From Sparassis latifolia (lineage: Eukaryota; Basidiomycota; Agaricomycetes; Polyporales; Sparassidaceae), in contig CM031561.1 of the NCBI GenBank assembly GCA_018466975.1, positions 1,922,001 through 1,986,000 of the forward strand: a stretch of 64,000 nt of DNA, read 5' to 3'. The notes beneath the pieces are model-generated. The model had not been told where the DNA came from, did not search any database, and worked only from the letters and a program-made list of their open reading frames with translations. Positions 21,540 to 33,632 of this stretch are shown here, in pieces. Position 1 is the first letter of the stretch, and every line of letters begins with the position of its first letter. A program made the position numbers and the translations under genes.

Positions 21540-24500
21540 TGGTGATAAAGACACTTCTTAAACACTCGAAGAAGAAAGGTCAAAAGCTGACTGACAGCGA
21601 TGCCGTTCAAGAAGCCACGGATGACATCTTTTTCGATGAGTATGTCCCACTGCTGATACGCTACGACGTTGATTATCGACGGTGTATATTTCAGAGCCTT
21701 TCATATAGTAAAGGCATTTATACAGTTGGGAACTTTGAATACAATAGAATCTCTGCAGGAATTGTAAGTGTTTATCCATTACACGAGTGTTTCCTGACAC
21801 TGACCGCATTGCGCAGCACGAACACCCATGTCCCTGCTCCGTGGTGGGCTGCCGTGTCACCAGTTCGGATACCATTATCGACATGCAATAGAGCTGCGGA
21901 CGTCCTTATCGACTGGTTCGGCCAGGAGGACTTGAGGTGCGTCGTAGGTGGTGAACGATGGTGGCAAGTTAGAGGATTAGACGGGATTGACTCGGAATGG
22001 ATCACGGAGAAGAAGTTCCTCCAAGACACTCCGGAGTATCAAGGGAAATTTACTGACGAAGAGGAGAACATTTTGCGTATGGAACATCTGGAGCCCGTCA
22101 TGGTGAGTGATTTTCGCTTTGGGTCTTCATTTACTAAGCGACTCCCCAGCTCTATGTTCATGGAGGTATATCTTGCTGAGAGAACTTTGGTCGCGCATTG
22201 TTAACTTCTCTTCCTAGGTGCCTATTTCTGGGGTTCAATAAGTATGCGTCGGTTTCAGCGCGAGAATCTGCATCTGATATCATTACATCTTAGACACTCA
22301 CAGGTACCAGATCATACATTATGGTGCGTTTAAATTCCACGAAAGTCTCAAAATATTTCACTGTGCATAACGTTAGCTCGCAAAATGAAAGGTCGCGCCT
22401 TCACGGTTAATTACCGGTGCGCTTGAAATTGCGCAGGCAGAGACAGATGGTTGACGCTTTGTTCTCTTGCAGGAAAGCTCCGCAATATCCTTGGCCATGT
22501 CCTCTTCAGGATGTCCTAGCAGCTTGTCGGTGAAAGGATTGTTCTGGAAAGATGCGTTAATAACATCCCCGTTTTGCAGATTTCTACCTCATCAATCCTC
22601 CTCCAAATGTGGTGCACAAGCCTGTCTCACCGTCCAAGATTGTCTTTATCGGAGACTCAGCTGGGGCAGGCTTATGCATCAGCATCCTCACGGTCCTCAG
22701 AGACATGGGATTGCCTCAGCCGGCTGGTGCGGTGCTCATCAGCCCATGGGTAGATCTTACCCATAGCTTTCCGAGTGTTATGAAGAATGCTGAGACGGTG
22801 AGTGGCACGCTGTCCGATGAGACATCTCCCTGAATGTATCATCGCGAAGGATATTATTCCTCCGCATGGCTTCATCCACAAGCCATCTACGCTGTGGCCA
22901 ATACAGCCTCTGCCAGAAGGCGGTCGAACTCGCGTCATTCCTACAAAGACGAATCCCCCACCGAGACCTGGGCATGCAGATACATTGGAGCCAGACCCAG
23001 CGCGTTTGAAGAGGCAGCTCCGGCAGCGTATGGAAAGGGGCCAGAAAGGCACTCCCGTCCACGCGCACGATCTTCAAGAGGACGATGCACAGATAGAGAG
23101 CCAACAGGATATGCTGAACCGGGCCAATAGTGATGACGAAGAAGGCCCGAGGAGATGCGCCGATGCTGACGGCCCCACCTGTGATGGAGACACACACCTC
23201 GATCAGGAAGCGCATACAGACTACGATATCGCCCTGGACATGTTCGAGCCCAAACCCCCGAAGGTCCTCATGGAGAACCCGGGGGAGAGGCCGCTTGAAC
23301 TGCGTTCTCAGATACAGGTCTATGCAACCACCGAGTAAACTATACCAGTGCAGCCTCTTTATAGACACTTATCTGACTAGTCCTTCTGGCAGGCAACTCA
23401 CGCATCCTCTCGTTTCCCCTGTCCTGCAAGGTTCTTTGGGTAACCTCTGTCCACTATACATCCTCGCGGGAGACGGCGAACTCCTGAGAGATGAGATTAT
23501 CTACCTTGCACACAAAGCTGCGCACCCAAAGGATTACCCTACCAGAGCCGGCGCGCTGAGGGAAGCACGCAGACAGAAAGAGAACGCGGAGAAGTTCCAG
23601 ACTCCAACGAAGGTGATGTTCGTCTACTTACATCTCTAAGAGCATCTAAGCTGATGGTCGAAACCTCCAGGTTCACCTGCAGGTCTTCGACGGTTAGTTC
23701 TTGCGTGGCATGTACCATGTAGAAGCTGAATCATACCATCGTCAGGAATGTGCCATGTCTTGACCGTCTTCACGTTCACGAAGAGCGTACGTTTGGAAAC
23801 TCAGCAGGCTCGCTGCTGTTCATCTGACAACGTTGACAGGCAAAATATGCGTATCGCTCCATCGCCGAGTTTGCCAAACACGTTACGTCGCACTCCGAGG
23901 AGCACTTGGATCGCAATCCATTCCCAGAATTGCGCAGAGCGCCTTCTGAAATCTCTGAATCTGAGTCGGACGACGACGATCATTGCGACCGTGCAGTGAA
24001 GAATAGTAGAAGTACCCACAGCGGTCACAAGCTGAAAGAGGTGGAACCTCATCGCGGCTCTGCTGGAGGCGTGAAGCACCACAAAGAGAATCAGGAGAAG
24101 GTAAAAGAGGATGTCCAAGCAGGCGAAACCGACAGATTTGCGAACTCTGAGAAGGTCGGCGAATCTCAGAGCAACGAAGCGACGATGAAGGTGGGATTGT
24201 ACTCGTTCCTGAGATGGAGAGTTGTCTGATCTTGTCAGCGTGGCCAGGACATCCCCAGTGTCTTTATGATCCGAGAGCGCGTCGATGTTAATGGCCGTGT
24301 GCGCCCTATGGAGCCACGAGAGGAAATCGAGGCACTTTGTTTGCCCCCTGAAGCGGTCGCACTCATCAAAGAGGCACCGGTCAAAAGGTGGCTCACGGGC
24401 CAGGAGGAGTGGGACAAGAAGTACAACCGCGCCGCGCGCAGAGTGGTGCATCGACGGCGGTATTACGAAACGATGACAGCCAAGCTGATGAAGAACGCTC

Positions 24501-25162
24501 GGGATCAGGGTTTCGTTCACGCCAACGATGATGAGATGATGAGAGTCAACTCTGGCCAGAGCTCAGCTTCACCGGCCGCTGGCGGTATTGCTCCCGATCG
24601 ACGATGGGGTGGGTCAGGTTATGAAGTCATGCAAAAAGCTCACTCACTTCCTCGCTAGGTCCCCTGGATCTTAACGGCGAGCTTCCTCCCCCTAGTGCTA
24701 TAGCCGCAAGAGGAGATACGGTACGTCACCGTACGTTTGTTCTTGAAATGGCGCTTCATACAAGGTTTAGCGCGAAGCAGTGGCGCTCTTGAAGATGCAT
24801 ATTTACCACAGCGCTCCTGCGACGCACAAGACGGTTCCCAGGCGCAAGACGTCTGATGCGATACGTGCTGCGTTCGATCCCATGGACCATCCCACGAAGC
24901 CACCTCGCCAGTCTATCTCCGAGCAGCAGAACAAGACCCATGTCATACCTGTGCACGGCCTGCGTATCTGGCCGTCCCTCCTCACGTAAGTACCAGTCAG
25001 GATTTTCCTTAGTGCAGTCCCTCTCATCAGCTACTTGCCAGACTCTTCATGCGCAAGAGCTCGAGAAAGGCGTTGCGCGGCAAGAGACAAGCAGAGTTGG
25101 GGATACTCTCCACGTCTCAGAAGCTGCAGTCAGGACTGGGAAATTCCGAGCCTCAATCATGA
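21540..25162 (+). CDS. Hormone-sensitive-lipase-type alpha/beta hydrolase (5' end unresolved)
   Basis: Large alpha/beta-hydrolase of the HSL/esterase family; at least 907 residues follow from eighteen exons starting 21540, 21695, 21817, 22150, 22218, 22294, 22377, 22473, 22580, 22850, 23393, 23671, 23746, 23840, 24239, 24659, 24771 and 25042, with the stop at 25160-25162. All phases agree. The oxyanion motif HGGAYFWGSINTHRY is assembled across two introns, the nucleophile elbow is IGDSAGAG (Ser), then LISPWVDLTHSFPS and, later, YILAGDGELLRDE supply the acid region; VFTFTKSAKYAYRSI follows the usual His area. A ~160-residue hydrophilic insert (Asp/Glu/Pro/His-rich) sits between core strands, and the C-terminal ~250 residues (DPMDHPTKPPRQSISEQQN) are a conserved basidiomycete extension. 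Several exons are only 16-30 nt. Likely acts on lipid esters; substrate unknown. Confidence 0.82.
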
Positions 25163-25478
25163 CCGGGCGCGTTTCATGAGCGATTTTCTGGGCAGAGAGG
25201 ACTTTTTGGATTCTGTATGGATGCTTTTAGGATTAGTTTATAGACTTGTCGAAGTCTGTGTCCATATGTATTGCATACCTGTTCCAGCCTACTTCTAGGG
25301 CGCGAACTACAACAGTTTCTATGTCTGGGAATAAATGATGCGCACGGACCAAGTCGGGCACGCCGTGTGTGGGAACGTCTTTGTCATCGTTTGGATTGCC
25401 TTCGCCGTTTGCGCGTGTTGTCGATCTTTTCCTTCACCACCCTTGCCTTTCTCTTGTCTTCCATCCTTCGTCGACAAA

Positions 25479-27209
25479 ATGCGTGAAGTGATCTCAGTCC
25501 ACGTCGGTCAGGCTGGTGTCCAGATCGGTAACGCCTGCTGTGAGTTTGGGTACATGTTCTGCGATTTGACGAGAACGACGCGTCAAATCGTACCATTTTC
25601 GCGTCCGAGGTTGCCCAACATGTTTCTGACTTCGTTTGTCTCCCAGGGGAGTTGTACACCGTTGAGCATGGCCTCAGCGTAAGTCTCGTTGCGCGTCAAT
25701 GTCCACGCGAAGACCTCAACTTGTTCTTTTTAGCCTGACGGGCGCCTCGTCGAGGGTTCACCTTCCGCTCACGACGACAGCTTCAGTACTTTCTTCTCGG
25801 AGACCGCTTCTGGGAAGCACGTGCCGCGTTCGCTCTATGTTGATCTTGAGCCCAATGTCATCGACGAGGTCCGGAGTGGCACGTACAGGAGTCTCTTCCA
25901 TCCGGAGACTCTGGTGACCGGCAAGGAAGATGCTGCTAGCAACTGTGAGCTCTATGTATAGATGTTTTAGTCGTTATCGCTTACGGTTCGCTCTTCCTTC
26001 AATGAGATGCTCGTGGTCATTACACCATCGGCAAGGAACACATCGACACCGTGATGGACAAGATCCGCCGGCTGGCCGACAACTGTAATGGCCTTCAGGG
26101 CTTCTTTGTCTTCCATTCCTTCGGTGGTGGAACTGGATCTGGTCTCGGTGCTCTTGTGTTGGAGCGTCTCTCGACCGATTATGGCAAGAAGTCGAAGTTG
26201 GAGTTCAGCGTATATCCTGCGCCGACCATGGCCAATTCCGTCGTTGAGCCTTACAACTCTGTCTTGACCACCCACACGACTCTTGAGCACTCTGACTGTT
26301 CATTCATGGTGTGTTTTCGTGTCGTATTCTACGCGGATTTATCTGCATTGAGCTGATGGATTATAGGTTGATAACGAAGCTATCTATGACATTTGCAAGA
26401 CCAGGTTGAACATCACGTCACCCAGCTTCTGGAACTTGAACAGGTTGATCGCCCAGGTTGTTTCTTCTATCACCGCTTCCCTCCGCTTCGATGGGTCCTT
26501 GAACGTCGACTTGAACGAGTTCCAGACGAACTTAGTCCCGTGAGTCTAGTCGTTACTGTCCGTTTGGCACCATCTCATGTAGTGTCCACAGCTTCCCTCG
26601 CATTCACTTCCCATTGGCGACTTTCGCGCCCATCATCTCTGCGGAGAAGGCTCACCACGAGCAGAACTCGGTCGCTGACATGACCTTCTCTTGCTTTGAG
26701 CCCGGCAACCAAATGGTCAAGTGCGATCCGAGGGAGGGCAAGTACAGTGAGTATGCTTATGCTACGTTACATACTTGTTTGTTGACTTGTATAACTTAGT
26801 GGCTTGCGCCCTCCTGTACCGCGGTGATGTCGTCCCCAAGGACACTAACGCCGCAGTGAGCATCATCAAGACGAAGCGGACTATCCAGTTTGTCGACTGG
26901 TGTCCGACTGGCTTCAAGCTTGGTATTTGCAACGAGCCTCCGGCGCATATACCTGGCGGCGACCTGGCGAAGGTCACTCGCAGCTTGTGCATGCTGTCGA
27001 ATACCACTGCGATCTCAACTGCGTGGAGCCGTCTGGACCACAAGTTTGATCTTCTGTACTCGAAGCGAGCATTCGTCCATTGGTATGTCGGTGAGGGTAT
27101 GGAGGAGGGTGAGTTCTCGGAGGCGCGTGAGGATCTTGCCGCGCTGGAAAAGGATTATGAGGAAGTCGGCATCGACACTGCTGACGTAGAGGAGGTCGGC
27201 GAGTACTAA
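25479..27209 (+). CDS. TUB1: Alpha-tubulin, copy 1
   Basis: Alpha-tubulin, the GTP-bound microtubule subunit, 447 aa from exons 25479-25539, 25647-25678, 25734-25944, 26007-26308, 26367-26539, 26592-26746 and 26800-27209. Diagnostic features: N-terminal [21 protein letters not shown], the nucleotide loop FGGGTGSG, the catalytic Glu in [11 protein letters not shown] that drives beta-tubulin GTP hydrolysis, [12 protein letters not shown], and a C-terminus [22 protein letters not shown] ending EEVGEY with terminal Tyr. The loop that carries acetylated Lys40 in animals is replaced by a Ser/His/Asp sequence. Introns cluster near the 5' end at positions shared with copy 2 (after codons 20, 31, about 100 and 200), showing common descent. 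Start ATG follows a pyrimidine-rich leader. Confidence 0.96.
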
Positions 27210-27880
27210 GCATCTTCCTTTGTTAGGCCCGATTTCTCTTCTCGTTGCTGTTTATGGTTTTCGTCTTGTCTCCTTGTCGTCCACTTTTCCTTGTCACGAT
27301 CACGCCCATCATCAATGTTTCGGCTTATATTTTTCTACGCAAGCAGTCCCACCTATACCATCCGTACGCTAAACGTATAATGCATGGATTTCAGCGGAGC
27401 GACGATGTCTTGACATTGGGAATTGCACGATGGTTGTTAGCAGCCATGACTCAGAAACTGAAAATATTGATAATGCAAACATCTGAGTTTTTTATTGGTA
27501 CGGCCTTGCAAATGTTTTCGCTGCACTATATGTACAGTCGGGCCATACAACCACAGCCAGTCCATTTCAATTGGAGCGCAATTCAAATTCTAGGGCAGAT
27601 ACGTCCAAGATGTCCCGCCACTTGTCGTCCCATTCTTCTAGGAACAGGCATTCCGCCTGCGCATCACTCTGCACGGCCAACACATCGCGGATACATCTTG
27701 CAAGAACTCCAGCCCCTTCTTTTTGATGTCGTGCGTCTCTGCCAGTGTAACCTGGAACATTGTAACGCAGTTTCGTCCGTTTTCCTGCTTGGACATAAGG
27801 GAGTCGGAAGTCGCGTTATTCTTTTCGCTGGCACAAGAAGCATGGCCCAGTATTTTTTGCGGAAAAACCACTAGAAATGG

Positions 27881-28065
27881 TTAAAGTAAAGCACACAGAA
27901 AAACTCTGGAAATAGAAAAAAGTATTTCTCCAGGAAAAACTGTGATTCTCAGCTGCTGATTGGACAATCACAGTATTTCCCACAAAAATTTATTATGCTT
28001 TTTTCAAAGTTTTTTCTCGTGCTTTACTTTATGAATTTTTCTCAGGGTTTTTCCCTAAGAAATAC
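27881..28065. repeat. Compound inverted repeats, MITE-like
   Basis: The word ttaaagtaaagcac at 27881-27894 returns as its reverse complement at 28019-28031 (gtgctttacttta), with adjoining agaaaaa / tttttct also matching. A second pair, gtatttctccaggaaaaac at 27922-27940 and its near reverse complement at 28047-28065, overlaps the first, and a third small hairpin (ctgtgatt / aatcacag) lies at 27940-27973. No ORF. Short, AT-rich and palindromic, so a miniature transposable element or its remnants is a reasonable guess; I see no clear target-site duplication. Confidence 0.55.
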
Positions 28066-28842
28066 TTGGCTATGCGTGTTGTGTGGGTAGATAGTAATGG
28101 TCGAGTTTGAACTCCGCAGTCGAACCATGCATTGAGAAGAAGACCTCCTGGAACCTAGGGTTCTGCGCGGGCATAGAGGTCTACACAGCCGTAGTCCTGG
28201 TAGAAGCGTGCAAGGTGGGGGTGTGGGGTGTGGGAGTAGGGACGCAAGATGCGTCTCGTACAGGGTCTCCAAAACCTCCCTCGTGGTCGCAGAAAAGTGT
28301 TCCACCCCGTCGTAAGGGTCGGACTGCATAAGGCGTCTTCTGTGGGAGCCTTCGTCCATGTGCGTCCATTTGGCAGATCTGATTCCGACGGCCTTTAAAG
28401 GCATCACGAGCCGATGGGCCAAAACTCTGCTTCTGTTGCCACGACTTTCTTCTGGTGTAGACGACTAGCAATGTGGTAAGTTTCACGGTTTATAGCAGAT
28501 AGCCAGCGGAACTCACGCCATAAAAATCTCCGCGAAATTTGTAGGTTTCATAAAGAAAAAGCTGGGTTTCGTTACGTAGCCATTCCAGTCGAACGACTAC
28601 GAAATAGTAGTATCATCCGAATTCCAGTCCACGGAGTACGGCATTTGACTGGCTGGGATGCTCTAAATGCCCGATTCATGGAAGTAAAGGACGGAATCCG
28701 CAGTTTCCTGGTAGAAGGTGAGTAAACGACACTGGAGCCGATAAGTCAGGACATTAATGTCGTCCTGCCTGTCGGCGATGCTGGGAGTCCGACTTTGACT
28801 AGACAAAGACACGCGTACCTATGCCGGGATGACCGATTGCAA

Positions 28843-29199
28843 CTATATTACCATCAGGTTTGCCTGGCCCCGACCAAGCAGTGTGCAAGCTTCTAACGCC
28901 TCAGCATATTCGTTGCCAACCACTGCACTGTCCAAACCCCGCCCCATGAAGGGGTGACCCCTGATCGAAGTGCAGGCTGCAGGGATCTCTTCGTCCAGGT
29001 CATGACCAGAAAAAAAGGTACTATCCCGCGCGACGAGATTCTCAGAAGGGGCGAACGTTTCGCGACCCCACACCTTCTTCGAGGAGTCCTTAGCCACTAA
29101 ATCGTGGTTATGGAACGATAAAAGATGGAGCTTTGAAGGACGAAGCCACCTGAGGGAGACATGAGTCCCAGTGAAGTTAATGCTGGTCGTAGTGGCCAT
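28843..29199 (-). CDS. Hypothetical ORF, doubtful
   Basis: An open frame of 118 codons, ATG at 29199 and TAG at 28843. Composition is protein-like (mixed charged and hydrophobic residues, for example WGRETFAPSENLVARD and HPFMGRGLDSAVVGN), but no family is recognised, there is no obvious intron and it sits alone in a repeat-bearing spacer. It may be a fragment or chance. Confidence 0.2.
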   Translation of the reverse strand: MATTTSINFTGTHVSLRWLRPSKLHLLSFHNHDLVAKDSSKKVWGRETFAPSENLVARDSTFFSGHDLDEEIPAACTSIRGHPFMGRGLDSAVVGNEYAEALEACTLLGRGQANLMVI

Positions 29200-29934
29200 C
29201 AGCAAAAGCGGGAAATTTTTATGTAAGGTTACACCAGTTACATCGGGGTAGCAAGCGTTGTGTAAGTTACACAGGACTAGTGATGTTTAAACCAATTTGT
29301 AATCAAAGTAAAGGTAGTAGAGGTCTATAAAGAAGATTACATAGAATAGAAATTGATACACAAGTTATAACAAAAATACATGTCGGCAAAGAGTTGTCGA
29401 GCAATGTAACCCGAGTCAAACGTTGCTCACCAGGTTATACAGTCGGAAGAACTTCTAGACACTAAATATAATGTTGTAAGGAGCGCCTATTGGGCGTCTA
29501 CTAGCGCTCTCTGCAGAACTCGCTCCGAGTTGGCTCTTGCATCGCGTTTTAGTTTTCAGGCCCCCGAATACCGCACCAAATGCGAGCATTGAGGCAAGGC
29601 TCTCGTCCAGGCCCTCACAGCGAAAAGATCCGAAGCCGTTTCGAGGCAACTCGGAGGCAAGTCTGAGGCTAATCTCGATGCATCGCGACTACCATCCGCT
29701 GACAATTCTCGCCACCCTCACTCGCGTATAAATTCGCAGCCTCTGCCAGATGCCCGCCAGGTGAGTGTTGTTACTCGCAGCTAACTATATTGCACAGGTC
29801 TACCAGGTTCCTTGTTGCGTGTGCTTGATCGGGCTCTCGTGGTTGGAGCGACTCGCATAGTGCGTTCTATTTCAATTTCTACTGTTTTATGCCTCTGGGC
29901 GGACGTGTAGTGTATGTTGATTTCTAGCGTTGGT

Positions 29935-30075
29935 TGTTACGGCGGTACGCGGGTGTTGGCGCGGTAAGTAGGCCTAACTACTTGTTTGTTATGGTGGCAC
30001 GCGGGTGTTGTTACTGTGGTAAGTGGACGTTACGGCGGCACGCGGGTTTTGGAGCTTGTAAGTAGGCCCAACTAG
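29935..30075. repeat. Degenerate tandem repeat, three units of about 45 bp
   Basis: Three successive copies of a unit whose core reads gttacggcggcacgcgggt, followed by a variable part with ggtaagtaggcc: starts at about 29935, 29987 and 30028. The second copy has transitions (gttatggtgg) and a deletion. Lies about 0.5 kb upstream of alpha-tubulin copy 2. Confidence 0.6.
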
Positions 30076-30584
30076 CTCTAATGTAGAGCACTTTGTACGT
30101 CGCTGCAGTAATAATAATATGTTGACATAATTAATTTGGAATACTCCCACTTTTGAGAATTATCAAACCGATCTGAATGAATCGGTTTCGGTCTGTTTAG
30201 GACAGTCTGAATGTAGCGCGTAATAAATTTTGTAGGAAGTTATATGAGCTTCATAACCTGTAAAATGTTTCCAGAGTTTATAACTGATTATGCCAGTTGG
30301 CAACTCTGCAATCTGACTCAGGATTACAATGCAATGTATTCCTTGGTGAAAAAATTGCGCAAGTTACATGGAATTACACCTTTATAATCTCTTTGGAGAA
30401 AATTCCCGGTTTTGCTGATGTACTTACAGTAGAAGCTTACCGAGAAACTCATTAGACTATGACTTTGGGCGCTGGTGGGCTCCCAGTCGCCTTTTATGGG
30501 GGAGGCACTATTTAAGCCCAATCTCTGGGCACCCAGCCTCTGCGTCGTTCACGAATCGACGACCTGCTGCCATCGAAGACAATT

Positions 30585-32345
30585 ATGCGTGAAGTTATCT
30601 CTCTCCATATTGGACAAGCTGGCGTTCAGATTGGCAACGCGTGTTGTAAGCTCGTCTGTCCCTTTTTTTGCGCGTTGATCTTGATCATTGTTTATGCAGG
30701 GGAGCTGTACACACTCGAGCATGGCATGACAGTACGTGTTAGCATACTGACAGTGAAGGCTGCTGATGGATCTCTCAGCCGGACGGTCGCATAACCGAAG
30801 TAAAACCCGGTAGCGACCATACCAGCTTTTTCTCTGAAACCAACTCTGGGAAACATGTCCCTCGCTCTCTCTATGTCGACCTTGAGCCCGGTGCTATCGA
30901 TGATGTCAAGACTGGTCCGTACAGGTCATTGTTCCATCCCGAGACGATGATTTCTGGCAAGGAAGACGCAGCCAACAACTGTATGTTCGTCTCGTCATTC
31001 ACAAGCTGCGCCGTTGACCCGTCTTTCAGATGCCCGCGGCCACTACACCGTCGGGAAGGAGATGATCGACCCAGTGATGGACAGGATCCGTCGCCTGGCA
31101 GACAACTGCTCCGGCCTGCAGGGATTTTTCGTCTTCCACTCATTTGGCGGTGGAACAGGTTCAGGGTTCGGCGCGCTGGTCCTTGAGCGCCTCTCGGCAG
31201 ACTATGGCAAGAAGTCCAAGTTGGAGTTTTGTGTATACCCCGCGCCTCAGCTGTCGAGTTCCATCGTCGAGCCGTACAACTCTGTGCTTACGACGCACAC
31301 GACGCTCGAGCATTCGGATTGCTCGTTTTTAGTGAGTGCTCTCAGTACTTTGTCTCCTAACGATGTCCGAGAATATCGTGTGAATAGGTCGACAACGAAG
31401 CGATTTACGACATCTGCAAGACGAGGTTGGGCGTTTCGCTGCCGAGCTTCACGAACTTGAACAGACTGATCGCGCAGGTGGTCTCGTCCGTGACCGCGTC
31501 GCTGCGCTTTGGCGGGTCCATGAACGTCGACCTTGCTGAGTTCCAGACGAACCTCGTGCCGTTCCCGCGCATCCACTTCCCTGTCGCCTCGTTTGCGCCG
31601 CTGCTGTCCACGGAGAAGGCACACCACGAGCAAAACTCCGTTGCAGAGATGACGTTCTCGTGTTTCGAGACGGGGAACCAGATGGTCAAGTGCGACCCAA
31701 AGGAGGGCAAGTACATGGCGTGCGGCCTCTTCTACCGCGGCGACGTCGTACCCAAGGACGTACAGGCCGCCGTCGCGACCATCAAGACGAAGAAGACCAT
31801 CCAGTTCGTGGACTGGTGCCGGACGGGCTTCAAGGTGCGTTGGGTTGAAGTCCGATCCGGGTTGAGCTGACGTGCCGGTGATAGCTGGGAGTCTGTAATG
31901 AGCCTTCGGCGTGCGTGCCCGGTGGCGACCTTGCCCGCACGACACGTAGCTTGTGCATGTTGTCAAAGTGAGCACGCCCTTTCGACTCAACGTGACAGGA
32001 TAGTTGAATTGAAGCGCGGCGTTGAAGTACCACGTCCATTTCCGCCGCTTGGAGCCGACTTGGTACGTGTCTTCTCGCCGGAGAGCTAGTTGGTCGGACT
32101 AACTGATGCATTTTGTAGATTACAAGTTTGACCTGATGTATTCGAAGCGCGCCTTCGTTCATTGGTACGTCGGTGAGGGCATGGAAGAGGTCAGTGTTTA
32201 CTTCGCGTGCTCCGCGGGCTGCGTGCTCATATCTCCCCAGGGTGAATTTTCGGAAGCTCGCGAAGACCTTGCCGCGCTCGAGAAGGACTATGAGGAGGTA
32301 GGTCTGGACTCCCCGGAGGATGAAGAGCAAGGGGTTGAGTATTAG
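30585..32345 (+). CDS. TUB1: Alpha-tubulin, copy 2
   Basis: Second alpha-tubulin, 445 aa, exons 30585-30645, 30700-30731, 30779-30980, 31030-31331, 31388-31834, 31885-31967, 32028-32062, 32119-32189 and 32241-32345. It keeps the GGGTGSG nucleotide loop, the catalytic Glu ([11 protein letters not shown]) and a terminal Tyr (EEQGVEY). Relative to copy 1 it has lost the two middle introns (at 26540 and 26747 in copy 1) but has gained or kept four later ones, splitting [15 protein letters not shown] over small exons. Internal differences such as [15 protein letters not shown] versus [17 protein letters not shown] show long divergence rather than a recent duplication. Same orientation as copy 1, 3.4 kb downstream. 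The symbol denotes the family; which copy is orthologous to yeast TUB1 is not decidable here. Confidence 0.95.
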
Positions 32346-33632
32346 ATCCTGTGAATACCGACGGATTACTTGGAAGAGTACTATAAACGGTTGGTATAGT
32401 CGCTCTGTAGTCGTGCCTCTTTCATTGTTTCGTGTGTATTCTGATAAGTTATTCAACTCTTTTACGCGATATCCTTCCCTTGACAAAATGGATTCTTGAA
32501 GTTGAACGATGGAAATCCGCAGAGGCGCCTACGTAGTATCCGTTGCTGACTAGTCTCATCCTGAGGCTCCTGCTCCTGCTCTCTGTTAGTCTTCGTTGTT
32601 GACTTAGTCTGATATCCAGACCGTCCGCGACATTATCAGAGGGGCTTGCATCGAACCTAGTAGTTGCTGACTATCTTATGGCTATGGATGATAGCTGATC
32701 CATGCACTCTGATTCAAGCGCGTAGTAGAAATGTGGAAACGTATGAAATTAGCTGACTATGCCAACTACGTGGCTCAGGTACAGAAAGGCACCTCGTCAG
32801 CTACAGCTAAAGTATGTATGGTAAAGTAAAGTAAAGTAATGCAATAGTAAAGTCCTTCTGCAGCTCTGCTGAAGCTCGCTATGCACCTGTTCTCCTTGAA
32901 GTACCTGTAAGCATTCCGAAGTCCCGCAGCCATGAAGTCCATCATTCTTCCCAGTCATCCACGGCACAAATCGCATGAATACAAATGCAGCCCTCACAAA
33001 CTCACTGGCTCCAACTTCAATCCTTCATGATCCATGATCCATGTCCTCCCAATGATGGCCAGTCATCAGATGGTCACCAATCAAGGTGCACAACAGATGA
33101 TGTTGTACTGCAAGAGGGCTTGCGAAGGTGATTGCTTCCAATGCAACTGGGGTCGATGGAAAGTTGAATGACGAAAAATCGATAGGGGAGGAGAGAACAG
33201 CACTGAGAGGCATCGCACGAGAATGGTGTGTATCAGTCGGAGCCCCTATTGAGACAGAGTCTCCTGGATGCAGAGGACATGGCACCGAGTTGACAGTGCA
33301 CTGAGGAAGAGAAAAGAATAAAGCAAAAGCATCAGATGGTGAACGTCAAAATGTCGAATAATAGGGGCTGATGTGGTTTTAATATTTTCTGGCACCGGCA
33401 GTCCCTGCGTCGAACCCCACCGTGAGCGGGACAAGTCACGGCAGGATTGCCACTGTGAACAGACTGTAGTGTCGGCGCGGTAACGGTAACAGTAACGGTG
33501 GTGGTGGTGGTGGTGGTGGTGGTGGTGGTCTATGAGGCGCGAGAGCGCGACCTGCACGTGGCCGATGCGGTCTCGCACGTGAGGTCGACGCGTTTGCAGG
33601 GCGGCCGGCCAACATCGGGCTATCTACGAACG
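32346..33632. other. 1.3 kb intergenic region, simple repeats only
   Basis: Between alpha-tubulin copy 2 and the Bin3-like gene. Contains a short array of taaag/gtaaa words near 32819-32850 and a (GGT)11 microsatellite at its right end. No supported gene on either strand. Confidence 0.45.
33497..33529 (+). repeat. (GGT)11 microsatellite
   Basis: Eleven uninterrupted GGT triplets about 100 bases before the start codon of the Bin3-like gene, preceded by imperfect gtaacg triplets. Likely in its promoter or 5' UTR. Confidence 0.9.

Larger units (their letters stand above)
27210..30584. other. 3.4 kb spacer between the two alpha-tubulin genes
   Basis: No gene is clearly supported. Contents: 3' UTR of copy 1; an inverted-repeat block at 27881-28065; a 118-codon minus-strand ORF (ATG at 29199, stop at 28843) without recognisable domain; three degenerate copies of a ~45-bp unit at 29935-30075; and the promoter of copy 2, including a TATTTAAG element near 30508. 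The spacer is more AT-rich than the coding regions. Confidence 0.5.
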
